Origin: Acidimicrobiia bacterium
GTDB lineage: Bacteria > Actinomycetota > Acidimicrobiia > IMCC26256 > JAENVU01
Direction of reading: 5' to 3'
Assembly (NCBI GenBank): GCA_017882945.1
Contig: JADGON010000169.1
Location: forward strand, 1 to 6,792
Length of the DNA stretch: 6,792 bases
The notes under the pieces were generated by a model. It was not told where the DNA came from, ran no database searches, and worked only from the letters and a program-made list of their open reading frames with translations. This document shows, piece after piece, positions 6,571-6,792 of the stretch. The translations under genes were made by a program, and so were the position numbers. The stretch's first letter is position 1. The number at the start of each line of letters is the position of its first letter.

Positions 6571-6792
6571 CTCCCAGGGTTCCGGACGAGCCCTGCGCGG
6601 CGCGGCGGGCGAGGCCGCGGGCGAAGCTGGTGAGGGTGCTGCGGAGGAAGCGTTCGAGGAATGGGCCGGAACCGCGCCACTTCGGGACGAGCAGGGCGCG
6701 CCAGGTGATGAGCGTCCCCTCGCCGTCGGCGCTCAGGTGCACGTCGGCTCGGTAGCGCTCGACGGGGAGACCCGACAAGAGGATGTAGGCGA
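6551..6792 (-). CDS. SRPBCC-family (START/polyketide-cyclase-like) protein, C-terminal part
   Basis: The reverse strand is open from the right edge to TGA at 6553-6551, showing 79 codons. The first complete codon begins at 6790. The visible chain, AYILLSGLPVERYRADVHL followed by TLITWRALLVP and a closing amphipathic helix (FLERFLRSTLTSFARGLARRA), is the C-terminal half of an SRPBCC helix-grip fold. This is a small hydrophobic-ligand-binding domain of the polyketide cyclase/dehydrase and lipid transport type. The last about 13 residues (GSSGTLGATSSRG) look like an unstructured tail. A TTG at 6778 is in frame, but the homologous-looking chain continues upstream of it, so the true start lies outside the window. 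The ligand is unknown. It converges on the DUF6351 gene and overlaps it by 20 bases. Confidence 0.8.
   Translation of the reverse strand, partial: AYILLSGLPVERYRADVHLSADGEGTLITWRALLVPKWRGSGPFLERFLRSTLTSFARGLARRAAQGSSGTLGATSSRG

Noticed and set aside
6575..6595. CAGGGT...GCCCTG hairpin just after the DUF6351 stop as a terminator
   Set aside because: The stem is only 6 pairs including a wobble, with a 9-base loop and no T tract, and it lies inside the coding end of the SRPBCC gene. Too weak to call.

Overview
The window is GC-rich (roughly two thirds G+C by eye) and densely coded, with very high GC at third codon positions, GTG and TTG starts alongside ATG, and 4-base stop/start overlaps. One gene looks like an F420-dependent luciferase-like oxidoreductase, and another encodes a threonine-run extracellular linker. 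Together these point to a high-GC actinomycetote. An uncultured Acidimicrobiia-like lineage is my best guess, but it is an inference and no marker gene is present to place it.

Layout. From 4404 down to 1, four genes read leftward in one tight block. They are a 795-residue lipoprotein with an alpha/beta-hydrolase core (2017-4404), a Nit1/YbeM-type carbon-nitrogen hydrolase (1168-1989), a luciferase-like flavin/F420 oxidoreductase (194-1171), and the start of a membrane-anchored Thr-rich protein cut by the left edge (1-197). The gap between the first two is 27 bases. The next two junctions are 4-base overlaps (TTGA and ATGA), so the block is very likely one operon. An 87-base divergent gap (4405-4491) separates it from a rightward gene (4492-6570) for a 692-residue exported protein that I recognise as DUF6351, with a GASGG nucleophile elbow. 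At the right edge, a leftward SRPBCC-type (START/polyketide-cyclase-like) gene enters the window (6551-6792). Its 3' end overlaps the DUF6351 gene by 20 bases.

How the genes may work together. The centre of interest is the divergent pair of large exported serine-hydrolase-like proteins, one lipid-anchored and one with an ordinary Sec signal peptide. Both appear to begin with a similar small beta-rich domain and both have an even number of exported cysteines, which suggests disulfides. Downstream of the lipoprotein come two cytoplasmic enzymes, an amidase and an oxidoreductase. One reading is that outside hydrolysis of an ester or amide substrate is followed by inside processing. That is a hypothesis, and no substrate can be read from sequence. 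The remaining long open frames on the opposite strands are GC-bias shadows. No RNA gene, insertion sequence, CRISPR array, attachment site or origin was seen, and no stretch of more than 300 bases lacks a gene.
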